Source of the DNA: RBG-16-64-43 sp964353865
Lineage (GTDB): Bacteria > Chloroflexota > Anaerolineae > Anaerolineales > RBG-16-64-43
Direction: 5' to 3'
Assembly (NCBI GenBank): GCA_964353865.1
Contig: CAYGXJ010000049.1
Location: 1 to 9,375 of the forward strand
DNA: 9,375 bases
In this document: piece after piece, positions 1-8,651 of the stretch
Position numbering within the stretch: position 1 is the stretch's first letter
Layout of the letters: each line of letters starts with the position of its first letter
Program-made: the position numbers and the translations under genes
Notes under the pieces: generated by a model
What the model was told of the DNA's origin: nothing
The model's database searches: none
Seen by the model: only the letters and a program-made list of their open reading frames with translations

Positions 1-2478
<2,478 letters not shown>

Positions 2479-2513
2479 CCCAGCCGTACAGAAATCTGCG
2501 AACGCGAAGATAC

Positions 2514-2552
2514 GCCAGCGCGCCCCACAGGGCGCGCTGGCTCTTTCTCGTT
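2514..2552 (+). terminator. Intrinsic terminator after rpoC, possibly bidirectional
   Basis: A perfect 12-bp inverted repeat, GCCAGCGCGCCC (2514-2525) and GGGCGCGCTGGC (2530-2541), encloses the 4-nt loop CACA. The T-rich tract TCTTTCTCGTT follows at 2542-2552. It starts 36 nt after the rpoC stop codon, as expected for the end of an rpoBC transcript. The converging minus-strand methyltransferase gene ends at 2578, so the same hairpin may also stop that transcript, but the tail on that strand (GTATCTTCG) is poor in T. Confidence 0.88.
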
Positions 2553-2577
2553 GTCTGCCAAGCTGGGGCTGTGGTTG

Positions 2578-3462
2578 TCAGCGCTCGCGAGCCAGCACCA
2601 GGGGAGCTTGGGCCTCGCCAGGGACGGAATGCAGGAGCAGGATGCCGCGCCGCAAGAAGCTCGGCCGCGGTGAGAGGTGATAACCGTGCTCCTCATGCAG
2701 CCAGCCTGCCGCCCAGGCAAAGAGCCTGCGCGGATCGCGCACCTGCGTTTGGATCGCCCGCTGCCAGCATGCGCTCCAGGCCTCGAAGAAGGCATCCAGC
2801 GGGCTGCCCGGCTCGAGGTGATGGATGCAATTCTTGGGGAGGATGGCCTGGAATTGGCGCGGCAAGAAGGGCCGCCGCAAGTTGGCGATCAGCGCCAGGC
2901 CGTCGTGGAGCAAGTGTCCGCTGCCGCGCACATAAAGGTTGAGGGCCATCATGTTGCCCGGCGGGTCGCTCGTCCCCTCCAGCAGAATCCCAGCCGGGGC
3001 AAGGTAGCTGCCCAGCAGCGCAACCGATCGGGCATACTCCTGCTCGGGATACTGGCGCAGCACATTCATTGCGCGGATGACTCCGGCTGTCTCATCCGCC
3101 CCGAGCGGCAAGTTGAACCCACCCAGCCGGAATTCGAGGTCTGCCTGCGCAAAGGGAAGTGCCGCACGCACGCGGTCGGGATCGATCTCGACGCCGATCA
3201 GCCGCAGTGACGGGTTCAGGACTCGCAGGACCCGCAGGCTCTCGAGCGTGGTGACCGGCGACGCGCCGAAGCCTAGGTCGACGATTGGCGTGTGCAGATT
3301 GCGTAGCGTAAAAGGGTAGGCCAGGCTGAGGAATTGATCGGCGCGGCGCAGGCGGCCGGAGGCGGTCTTGCCGCGCGTGGGGGTACCCAGCGGCCGGCGG
3401 GCCCGCCGCAGCCAACCGCGGATGGCCGGCACGCGGCCTGGCCCATCGTCGTCGGTGCTCAT
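2578..3462 (-). CDS. Class I SAM-dependent methyltransferase, uncharacterised conserved family
   Basis: 294-residue protein with a Rossmann-type methyltransferase core. Motif I VDLGFGASP is at residues 61-69. The end of strand 2, GVEIDPDRV, is at 90-98, where the acidic residue E92 should bind the SAM ribose. A later strand, GILLEGTSD, is at 158-166. The conserved stretches PTRGKTASGRLRRAD (28-42), FRLGGFNLPL (111-120) and AMNVLRQY (131-138) resemble, from memory, a conserved Actinobacteria 'class I SAM-dependent methyltransferase' family of unknown substrate. There is no signal peptide or membrane segment, so it is probably cytoplasmic. I chose the ATG at 3462 because it overlaps the stop of the upstream peptidase gene as ATGA, a typical translational-coupling arrangement. 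A TTG nine bases further upstream is possible but less likely. It is the last gene of a minus-strand three-gene unit. The substrate cannot be inferred. Confidence 0.8.
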   Translation of the reverse strand: MSTDDDGPGRVPAIRGWLRRARRPLGTPTRGKTASGRLRRADQFLSLAYPFTLRNLHTPIVDLGFGASPVTTLESLRVLRVLNPSLRLIGVEIDPDRVRAALPFAQADLEFRLGGFNLPLGADETAGVIRAMNVLRQYPEQEYARSVALLGSYLAPAGILLEGTSDPPGNMMALNLYVRGSGHLLHDGLALIANLRRPFLPRQFQAILPKNCIHHLEPGSPLDAFFEAWSACWQRAIQTQVRDPRRLFAWAAGWLHEEHGYHLSPRPSFLRRGILLLHSVPGEAQAPLVLARER

Positions 3463-4517
3463 CGCACACAAGCCGGCGGCGTCTCGCCCGGTTCGAGCGC
3501 CACCCAGGTGATGACGCCTGCAGCGACATGCACTCGCTGGTGGCGAAGCGAGGGCGAGAAGGCCGCCACTTCGTAGTCGCCCGGCGGCAGGCCGGAGAGA
3601 ACGAAATTCTCACGCAACAGGCCGTCGCTGCCCGGGGTGTCGGCCTCTAGGTCATACGTGTCGAGGAAGAAGGTGCGAGTCCCATTCGTCGCGCTATCCA
3701 GGCGGCGGACGGTGACCTGCTGCCCGTGGGCCAGGGTGCCTGAGCGAGTAGCCACGCGCCCCGCCAGCACGCCCGTGGCACCTCCCTCCGCCAGGGGCGG
3801 CACGAGCCACAATTCCGGGTTGAGTGCGGAGGCGTAGCGGTTGGCGCCCGCGCGAACCTCGAAGTGCAGGTGCGCGCCAATGGCGACCCCCGAGGCGCCG
3901 ACCCGGCCGAGCGATTCGCCGGCGCCGACCCTTTGTCCGGTGTGCACGTCGATCTGAGAGAGATGGCCGAAAAGCAGGAAGAGCGGGCCCTCGTCCGGCA
4001 GTGTGTCGAGCGCCAGGACGACGACGTTCCCGTAGAAGCCGGTGTAAGGGCCGAGTTGTTCCTTGCGATCTTCGCCGGCGAACTCGACGCGACCTGCGGC
4101 CGGTGCGATGATCGGCGTGCCGGCGGGGCTGGGAATCTCGACTCCGTGATGCGGCTCGCGTTGACCTTCTTGCGTCGAGCCGAACCGGTAGGTGACATCG
4201 ATCGAGGCACCCGGCTGTGAGATCGGCCATCCGAGGTTCAGGAAGAAGCATGCAGGAGAAGCGGCCGGCTGGGTTGGAGTCGCGGAGGCAAGGACCGTCG
4301 CCGCGGCAGTCGGCGAATCGAGGGTGGCGGTTGCGCATTGTCCGGGCGGACATTTCGTGGCACCCCGCGTGCGGGTGAGCTCGGGCGTAAGGGATGCTGG
4401 AGGCGTCGCCGTCGGTTGGGCCAAGGCGCATGCGCCAAGGAGAAGGGAAGAAGCGCAGAGCGAGGCGAGGGTTCTCCTGGGCACGGGCTGAGCGAGCGGA
4501 CGCGCGTGATATCCCAT
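3459..4517 (-). CDS. Lipoprotein M23-family metallopeptidase with C-terminal beta-sandwich domain
   Basis: 352-residue predicted exported lipoprotein. A basic N-terminus (RR at 14-15) and a hydrophobic stretch lead to the lipobox LGAC with Cys30. A Thr/Pro/Ala-rich linker (about 35-88) follows, then a LytM/M23 peptidase domain (about 105-238). Metal-site motifs are HHGVE (H123-E127), FGHLS (H185) and HLHFE (H216, H218). The usual first motif is HxGxD, so the aspartate ligand is replaced here by glutamate. Residues about 248-345 look like a carboxypeptidase-regulatory or Cna-B-like fold (GVLAGRV, then SGLPPGDYEVAAF). Extra Cys residues (56, 61, 90, 350) could form disulfides outside the cell. 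Likely role: cleaving or binding peptidoglycan or other envelope peptides; a degenerate, non-catalytic role is possible. It begins 22 nt after the ftcD stop with no clear Shine-Dalgarno, suggesting re-initiation, and overlaps the methyltransferase start by 4 nt. Confidence 0.88.
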   Translation of the reverse strand: MGYHARPLAQPVPRRTLASLCASSLLLGACALAQPTATPPASLTPELTRTRGATKCPPGQCATATLDSPTAAATVLASATPTQPAASPACFFLNLGWPISQPGASIDVTYRFGSTQEGQREPHHGVEIPSPAGTPIIAPAAGRVEFAGEDRKEQLGPYTGFYGNVVVLALDTLPDEGPLFLLFGHLSQIDVHTGQRVGAGESLGRVGASGVAIGAHLHFEVRAGANRYASALNPELWLVPPLAEGGATGVLAGRVATRSGTLAHGQQVTVRRLDSATNGTRTFFLDTYDLEADTPGSDGLLRENFVLSGLPPGDYEVAAFSPSLRHQRVHVAAGVITWVALEPGETPPACVR

Positions 4518-4539
4518 AGGCGTCAGGCGCAGCGTCGGC

Positions 4540-6075
4540 TTAGCCTGCGCTCATCCGCGCCTGCGCGGCCCGTTGCACCTTGGCCAACAGGTCAGCGCCG
4601 CGTGCCTGAAGCCGATCGGCCTCGCTCGAAAACGCATGCGCCCGCGGGTCATCGCCTAACGAGAGGGCGTTGACCCGCACATTGAGCAGCGCCGCCTGGA
4701 GCGCCGCGTGGGCCAGGTGGCCCGCGCTGCCGGCGTCGGTCATCGTGGCGACGTTGGCGCGCTCGGCAGCCGACAGCGCCAGCTCGAGCAAGCGCGCGGC
4801 GCTGTGCGCGACAGCCAACGGCACCTCGGCCGCGCGAAGAGTGGCGGCGCGCAGCGCTTGGGCGGTGGCAAGATTCTCTTCGGAGCTACCTCTGGGGAGG
4901 CGGCGAGCCGACATCACTGCCTCGAAGGCGGCCGCATCCTCGTCCACCGCAGACTGCATGGCCGGCCGCAGAGTCTCGACCTCCGCCAGCAGGCTGAGCA
5001 TCTCCTCGCGTACCCCAGCATACTTCTTGCGATCGACTGTCAACCGCGCCACCATGGCTAGCAACGCAGCTGCTATGGCGGCCGCGTGGGCTGCGGCGGA
5101 GCCGCCGCCGGGGGCCGGCGTGCCGGCCGCCAGCGCCTCGAGTAACCCGGTTTCATTGGGCGCGAGGTGTGCGGCCGTTTCCGGTTCCTGCAGCCGGCGC
5201 TCGATGAGCTGCTGCGAGGAAAGGCTGTCGATCTGCATATACCAGGCGGCGGCCTCCACCAGCGCGGCTTGCGGCAACAGGCCCACCACCTCGCTGCGTA
5301 CAACCCGCGCGCCGAGGCGCTCGGCCTCGCGCCGCACCGCCTCGGTGACATGCGCCATCGACGTCTGCGTGTAATCGGTCAGGTTGAGCGATACCTGCGC
5401 CCGCCCGCCGGCCAAGAGGCCGATGGCCTTGACGAAGCGCAACCCGCCGCTGGCGTGACGCACAGCGCGGGCGATGCGCTGGGCCACCTCCAGTTGATCG
5501 GAGTCGAGGTACAAGTTGTAGGCAATGAGCGGCGGACGGGCGCCGACCACGGTGGCGCCGGCCGGGCCGATGTGCGCCGGTCCGAAATCCGGAGCGCGCT
5601 CGGGGCGGGAGGAAATCTCCATGCGCAAGGCCTCAATCTGCCCCTCGCGCACCGCCTCTAGGTTCTGACGCTCCGGGCGGCTGGCCGCGGCTTCGTACAA
5701 GTAAACCGGGATGCCCAACTCGTCCGCGATTCGCAGCCCAAGTCTGCGCGCCAATTGGACGCACTCGGCCAGGGTGATGCCCTGCAGCGGGATGAACGGA
5801 ATCACGTCGGTTGCGCCGATGCGCGGGTGGGCTCCGCTGTGATGGGTCATGTCGATCAACTCGGCGGCGCGTTTGGTGCCGGCCAGCGCCGCCTCCAGCG
5901 CCGCCTCGGGCGGCGCGACAAAGGTGAGCACCGTGCGGTTGTGATCGGCGTCGCTGTGCGTATTGAGAACGACCACTCCGGCAATGGCGCGGATCGCATC
6001 GCGGATGGCCGCGATGACTTCCGGCCGCCGGCCGTCGGAGAAATTGGGCACGCACTCGACCAGGGGTTTTGGCAT
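4540..6075 (-). CDS. ftcD: Bifunctional glutamate formimidoyltransferase / formimidotetrahydrofolate cyclodeaminase
   Basis: 511-residue protein close in length to vertebrate FTCD (about 540). The N-terminal formimidoyltransferase part (about 1-300) opens with PLVECVPNFSDGR and carries the active-site segment GAHPRIGATD (81-90). His83 corresponds to the catalytic histidine of the mammalian enzyme. It moves the formimino group from formiminoglutamate to tetrahydrofolate. The C-terminal cyclodeaminase part (about 305-511) shows the glycine-rich TPAPGGGSAAAHAAAIAAAL (319-338), DEDAAAFEA (378-386) and NVATMTDAGSAGHLAHAAL (441-459). It releases ammonia to give methenyl-THF. The products feed histidine/purine degradation and the one-carbon pool in the cytoplasm. 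The start at 6075 is preferred because it has GAGAGG 5 nt upstream and begins the family's N-terminus. The frame is open further upstream, but that sequence is not family-like and runs through the promoter. No hut genes are in view. Confidence 0.95.
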   Translation of the reverse strand: MPKPLVECVPNFSDGRRPEVIAAIRDAIRAIAGVVVLNTHSDADHNRTVLTFVAPPEAALEAALAGTKRAAELIDMTHHSGAHPRIGATDVIPFIPLQGITLAECVQLARRLGLRIADELGIPVYLYEAAASRPERQNLEAVREGQIEALRMEISSRPERAPDFGPAHIGPAGATVVGARPPLIAYNLYLDSDQLEVAQRIARAVRHASGGLRFVKAIGLLAGGRAQVSLNLTDYTQTSMAHVTEAVRREAERLGARVVRSEVVGLLPQAALVEAAAWYMQIDSLSSQQLIERRLQEPETAAHLAPNETGLLEALAAGTPAPGGGSAAAHAAAIAAALLAMVARLTVDRKKYAGVREEMLSLLAEVETLRPAMQSAVDEDAAAFEAVMSARRLPRGSSEENLATAQALRAATLRAAEVPLAVAHSAARLLELALSAAERANVATMTDAGSAGHLAHAALQAALLNVRVNALSLGDDPRAHAFSSEADRLQARGADLLAKVQRAAQARMSAG

Positions 6076-6080
6076 TTCGA

Positions 6081-6086
6081 CCTCTC
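6081..6086 (-). promoter_or_regulatory. Ribosome binding site of ftcD
   Basis: GAGAGG on the minus strand, 5 nt before the ATG at 6075. It decides the start in favour of the protein beginning MPKPLVECVPNF, and against the open but unconserved upstream extension. Confidence 0.7.
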
Positions 6087-6115
6087 GCCAGGGGCAATCG
6101 CGGGATGGTGGCGCG

Positions 6116-6121
6116 ATTATA
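6116..6121 (-). promoter_or_regulatory. Probable -10 box for the ftcD-peptidase-methyltransferase unit
   Basis: A perfect TATAAT on the minus strand (plus-strand ATTATA), about 40 nt upstream of the ftcD ATG. It implies a leader of roughly 30-35 nt. No good TTGACA-like -35 box is seen at 16-18 bp spacing, and there is no TGn extension, so activation by another factor or a weak promoter is possible. Confidence 0.5.
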
Positions 6122-6190
6122 TCGCTCGCACCGCGGCCGCAGGCCGCACCGGCGATGAAGGAATCGGCCGGAAGCATCGGACTAGAAATC

Positions 6191-6218
6191 AAGACATGAC
6201 CACGGCGGCTGGTATAAT
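6191..6218 (+). promoter_or_regulatory. Promoter of sucCD
   Basis: A perfect -10 TATAAT lies at 6213-6218. A -35-like AAGACA (4/6 match to TTGACA) lies at 6191-6196, separated by 16 bp. Transcription should start near 6225, about 30 nt before the sucC ATG. It lies back to back with the minus-strand TATAAT at 6116-6121; the two -10 boxes are about 92 bp apart. Confidence 0.65.
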
Positions 6219-6244
6219 TCGGCGTGTTCCCATCCGCAGACCTC

Positions 6245-6249
6245 GGGAG
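6245..6249 (+). promoter_or_regulatory. Ribosome binding site of sucC
   Basis: GGGAG, 5 nt before the ATG at 6255. It supports that start, which also begins the family N-terminus MRLHEYQ. Confidence 0.65.
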
Positions 6250-6254
6250 CACGC

Positions 6255-7397
6255 ATGCGACTCCACGAATACCAGTCCAAACAAATCTTCGCCCAAAATG
6301 GAATTCCGATTCCACGCGGGAGAGTGGCCTCCGCCGCCGCCACGGCCAAGGAAATCGCCGAGGAGCTTGGCGGGCGGGTCGTGATCAAGGCGCAAGTTCT
6401 GGTCGGCGGGCGAGGCAAAGCCGGCGGCATCCGTCTGGCGCGCACCCCGGCCGAGGCGGAAGAGCTGGCCACCCAGATCCTGGGTATGCAGATCAAGGGG
6501 CTGCCCGTGCGGCGCGTGCTAGTGGACGAGGCCGCCGCCATCACCAGCGAACTCTACCTGGCGGTCACGAACGACCGCAGCGCGCGCCGACCGGTGATGG
6601 TGGCCTCGGCCGAGGGCGGGGTAGAGATCGAGCAAGTGGCGCACGACACTCCGGAGAAGATCGTGCGCGTCCTGGTGGATCCGCTGCTCGGGCTGCGCGA
6701 GTATCAGGCGCGGGAGATTGCCACGCGCATCGGCGTGCCGCGCGATCATTGGAAGACCTTCGTGCAGATCGCGCGCGGGCTGTATCAGGCCTATGCCGCG
6801 TGCGACGCCACGCTGGCCGAGATCAACCCGCTGGTCATCACCGACGATCAGCGCCTGATTGCCCTGGACGGCAAGATGGTGCTCGACGATAACGCTCTCT
6901 TCCGCCATCAGGACTTGGCCGAGTTGCGGGATACTGATGAAGAGCCGCCCGAGGAAGTGGAGGCGCGCAAGTACGGGCTCTCGTACGTCGCTATGGATGG
7001 CGACATCGGCTGCATGGTCAACGGCGCCGGGCTGGCCATGGCCACCATGGATATCATCAAGTTCAGCGGTGGCAAGCCGGCCAACTTCCTGGACATCGGT
7101 GGCGGAGCCGGTTCCGATAAGGTGGCTGCCGCGCTGCGCATCATCCTTTCGGACCCGGGGGTGCATGCGATCCTGTTCAACATCTTTGGCGGCATTACGC
7201 GCTGCGACGAAGTGGCGCGAGGCATCCTCGCGGCGCTCGAGACGGTGAAGAGCCCGGTGCCGATGGTGGTGCGCCTGGTGGGGACGAACGAGGCCGAAGG
7301 CCGGCGCCTTCTGGCCGGCGCCAAGATGGTTACCGCCGCCACGTTGAGCGAGGCGGCGCGCAAAGCGGTGGAATTGGCGGCGCACCACGCCGCTTGA
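6255..7397 (+). CDS. sucC: Succinyl-CoA ligase (ADP-/GDP-forming) subunit beta
   Basis: 380 residues, near the usual length of about 388. It forms the nucleotide-binding subunit of succinyl-CoA synthetase, which interconverts succinyl-CoA, phosphate and NDP with succinate, CoA and NTP in the TCA cycle. The N-terminal ATP-grasp domain begins MRLHEYQSK and carries KAQVLVGGRGKAGG (45-58) and AEINPLVI (188-195). The C-terminal ligase/CoA-binding domain carries GDIGCMVNGAGLAMATMD (249-266), FLDIGGGA (278-285) and NIFGGITRCDEVA (309-321). These are all standard for SucC, and I see no missing key residue. ADP versus GDP preference cannot be read from the sequence. It is followed after 30 nt by sucD in the same transcript. 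Confidence 0.97.
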   Translation: MRLHEYQSKQIFAQNGIPIPRGRVASAAATAKEIAEELGGRVVIKAQVLVGGRGKAGGIRLARTPAEAEELATQILGMQIKGLPVRRVLVDEAAAITSELYLAVTNDRSARRPVMVASAEGGVEIEQVAHDTPEKIVRVLVDPLLGLREYQAREIATRIGVPRDHWKTFVQIARGLYQAYAACDATLAEINPLVITDDQRLIALDGKMVLDDNALFRHQDLAELRDTDEEPPEEVEARKYGLSYVAMDGDIGCMVNGAGLAMATMDIIKFSGGKPANFLDIGGGAGSDKVAAALRIILSDPGVHAILFNIFGGITRCDEVARGILAALETVKSPVPMVVRLVGTNEAEGRRLLAGAKMVTAATLSEAARKAVELAAHHAA

Positions 7398-7427
7398 GCC
7401 GTCGACACCCGGGGTGGCATACAGCCT

Positions 7428-8297
7428 ATGAGCATCTTGGTCAACAAGAACACCAACGTCGTCGTGCAAGGCATCACCGGCCACGAAGGGCTATTCCATA
7501 CCGAGCAGATGCTGGTCTACGGCACGCGCATCGTGGCGGGAGTCCGGCCGGGTAAAGGCGGCGAATGGGTCGTCTCGGGCAAGGTGCCGATCTTCGACAC
7601 GATGAGCGGCGCGGTGGAAGCCACCGGCGCCGATTGCTCGATCATCTTCGTGCCAGCCCGCGCCGCGCCGGACGCCATCCTGGAGGCGGCGGATGCAGGC
7701 ATCGCCCTGGTGGTATGCATCACCGAAGGCATTCCCGTGCAAGACATGATGCGCGTGGGCAAGTCTCTAGACGAAAAGCAGGTGCGCCTGATCGGGCCCA
7801 ACTGCCCGGGGCTGCTGACGCCGGGCGAGTGCAAGGTGGGGATTATCCCCGGGCACGTTGCCCGCCCCGGCGATGTGGGTGTCGTTTCGCGCTCGGGCAC
7901 GCTCACCTACGAAGTTATCCACGCGCTCACGCAACGCGGCATGGGGCAATCCACCTGCGTGGGCATCGGCGGCGACCCGGTCCACGGGCTGGGCTTCCTC
8001 GAAACGCTAGAGCTCTTCGAGGAGGACCCGCATACCGACAAGATCGTACTTATCGGCGAGATCGGCGGCAACGACGAGGAGCGCGCGGCAGAATTCATCG
8101 CCGACCGGCTGACCAAACCCGTAGTGGCCTTCATCGCCGGGCAGACCGCGCCGCCCGGCAAGCGCATGGGGCATGCCGGCGCGATTGTCGAGGGGGGGAC
8201 GGGCACGGCCGCCGAGAAGATCAAGGCCCTGGAAGCCGCGGGGGCACGCGTCGCACGGCACCCGGAGGAGATCGCCGACTTGCTGGCCGGGATGTGA
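7428..8297 (+). CDS. sucD: Succinyl-CoA ligase subunit alpha
   Basis: 289 residues, the normal family size. This subunit binds CoA and carries the phosphohistidine. The N-terminal CoA-binding Rossmann domain has NTNVVVQGITGHEGLFHTEQ (residues 9-28) and YGTRIVAGVRPGKGG (31-45). GPNCPG is at 123-128 and SRSGTLTYE at 154-162. The active-site GKRMGHAGAI (244-253) gives the phosphorylated His249, encoded at 8172-8174. GEIGGNDEE (210-218) is also present. The segment after GIGGDP reads VHGLGF, where many homologues have a G-(T/S)-x-F form, a modest local deviation. A possible weak ribosome site GGGGTGG (7411-7417) is 10 nt before the ATG. It partners with SucC, encoded immediately upstream. Confidence 0.97.
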   Translation: MSILVNKNTNVVVQGITGHEGLFHTEQMLVYGTRIVAGVRPGKGGEWVVSGKVPIFDTMSGAVEATGADCSIIFVPARAAPDAILEAADAGIALVVCITEGIPVQDMMRVGKSLDEKQVRLIGPNCPGLLTPGECKVGIIPGHVARPGDVGVVSRSGTLTYEVIHALTQRGMGQSTCVGIGGDPVHGLGFLETLELFEEDPHTDKIVLIGEIGGNDEERAAEFIADRLTKPVVAFIAGQTAPPGKRMGHAGAIVEGGTGTAAEKIKALEAAGARVARHPEEIADLLAGM

Positions 8298-8448
8298 TGC
8301 GGGCAAACGCCTTTCACCGCCTAGCAGAACGGCCAGCGACAAGTAGCCTCAAGCGCTTCGACCGCCCCCAGCGACCCGAATCTTGAACGGGGCCAAACGC
8401 AAGCGATTCGCATCCTTACGTCATAGCGGCCAGTTCTCAACCAAGCAG

Positions 8449-8495
8449 GCGCAGGCAATTGCGGAAGAGGAGCCCTCCTTTTCACAGGCCTGCGC
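8449..8495. repeat. Inverted repeat GCGCAGGC / GCCTGCGC with nested smaller palindromes
   Basis: Perfect 8-bp arms at 8449-8456 and 8488-8495 are separated by 31 nt. Inside the loop lie AGGAG (8468-8472) and CTCCT (8475-8479). The left arm's end contributes to the palindrome GCAATTGC (8455-8462), and the right arm overlaps CAGGCCTG (8485-8492). The left arm also sits in a tandem GCAGGC duplication (8445-8456). It could form a branched hairpin in RNA, a weak terminator for sucCD, or a protein-binding site. No T-run follows the outer stem. Confidence 0.4.
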
Positions 8496-8530
8496 ATTGC
8501 GTCACTAGTTGGGTGCGATCCTTGACGAAT

Positions 8531-8556
8531 GCGCAATCAATATTGCACATATTGCG
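8531..8556. promoter_or_regulatory. Candidate operator: repeated ATTGC/GCAAT half-sites upstream of nuo promoter
   Basis: CGCAAT (8532-8537) and ATTGCG (8551-8556) form a 6-bp inverted repeat. Between them are the palindrome CAATATTG (8538-8545) and a directly repeated ATATTGC (8540-8546 and 8549-8555). The block ends 19 bp upstream of the -35 box at 8576, a position suited to an activator. Similar motifs recur at 8455-8462 and 8496-8501. No regulator can be named from the sequence. Confidence 0.35.
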
Positions 8557-8575
8557 ACTGAAGACATATTAGTTA

Positions 8576-8604
8576 TTGACAGGTCAAAATGCTCGTGATA
8601 AACT
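8576..8604 (+). promoter_or_regulatory. Promoter of the nuo operon
   Basis: A perfect -35 box TTGACA (8576-8581) is followed by a 17-bp spacer and a -10 box TAAACT (8599-8604, 4/6 match). The -10 is preceded by TGA (8596-8598), which gives an extended -10. The predicted start near 8611 leaves a leader of about 50 nt before nuoA. This is the best-matching promoter in the window. Confidence 0.75.
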
Positions 8605-8651
8605 CTACGAACTCGCCTGGGCGAGAAGAGGGCTGAATCTCAGGGAGGGAC

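Noticed and set aside
6076..6315. 80-codon N-terminal extension of ftcD
   Set aside because: The frame is open, but the extension has no family similarity, crosses the divergent promoters and enters sucC. The ATG at 6075 has a good ribosome site and the canonical N-terminus.
6519..7484. Open frame of 321 codons on the minus strand opposite sucC
   Set aside because: It is a mirror of sucC codon bias. It has no ribosome site, no family motif and low-complexity composition.
8468..8482. AGGAG-CC-CTCCTTTT as an intrinsic terminator of sucCD
   Set aside because: The full stem would leave a 2-nt loop and the usable stem is too short; it is also about 170 nt past sucD. At most it is part of a larger structure.
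8522..8553. TTGACG at 8522-8527 as a second nuo promoter
   Set aside because: No acceptable -10 hexamer occurs at 16-18 bp spacing. The promoter at 8576-8604 is much better.
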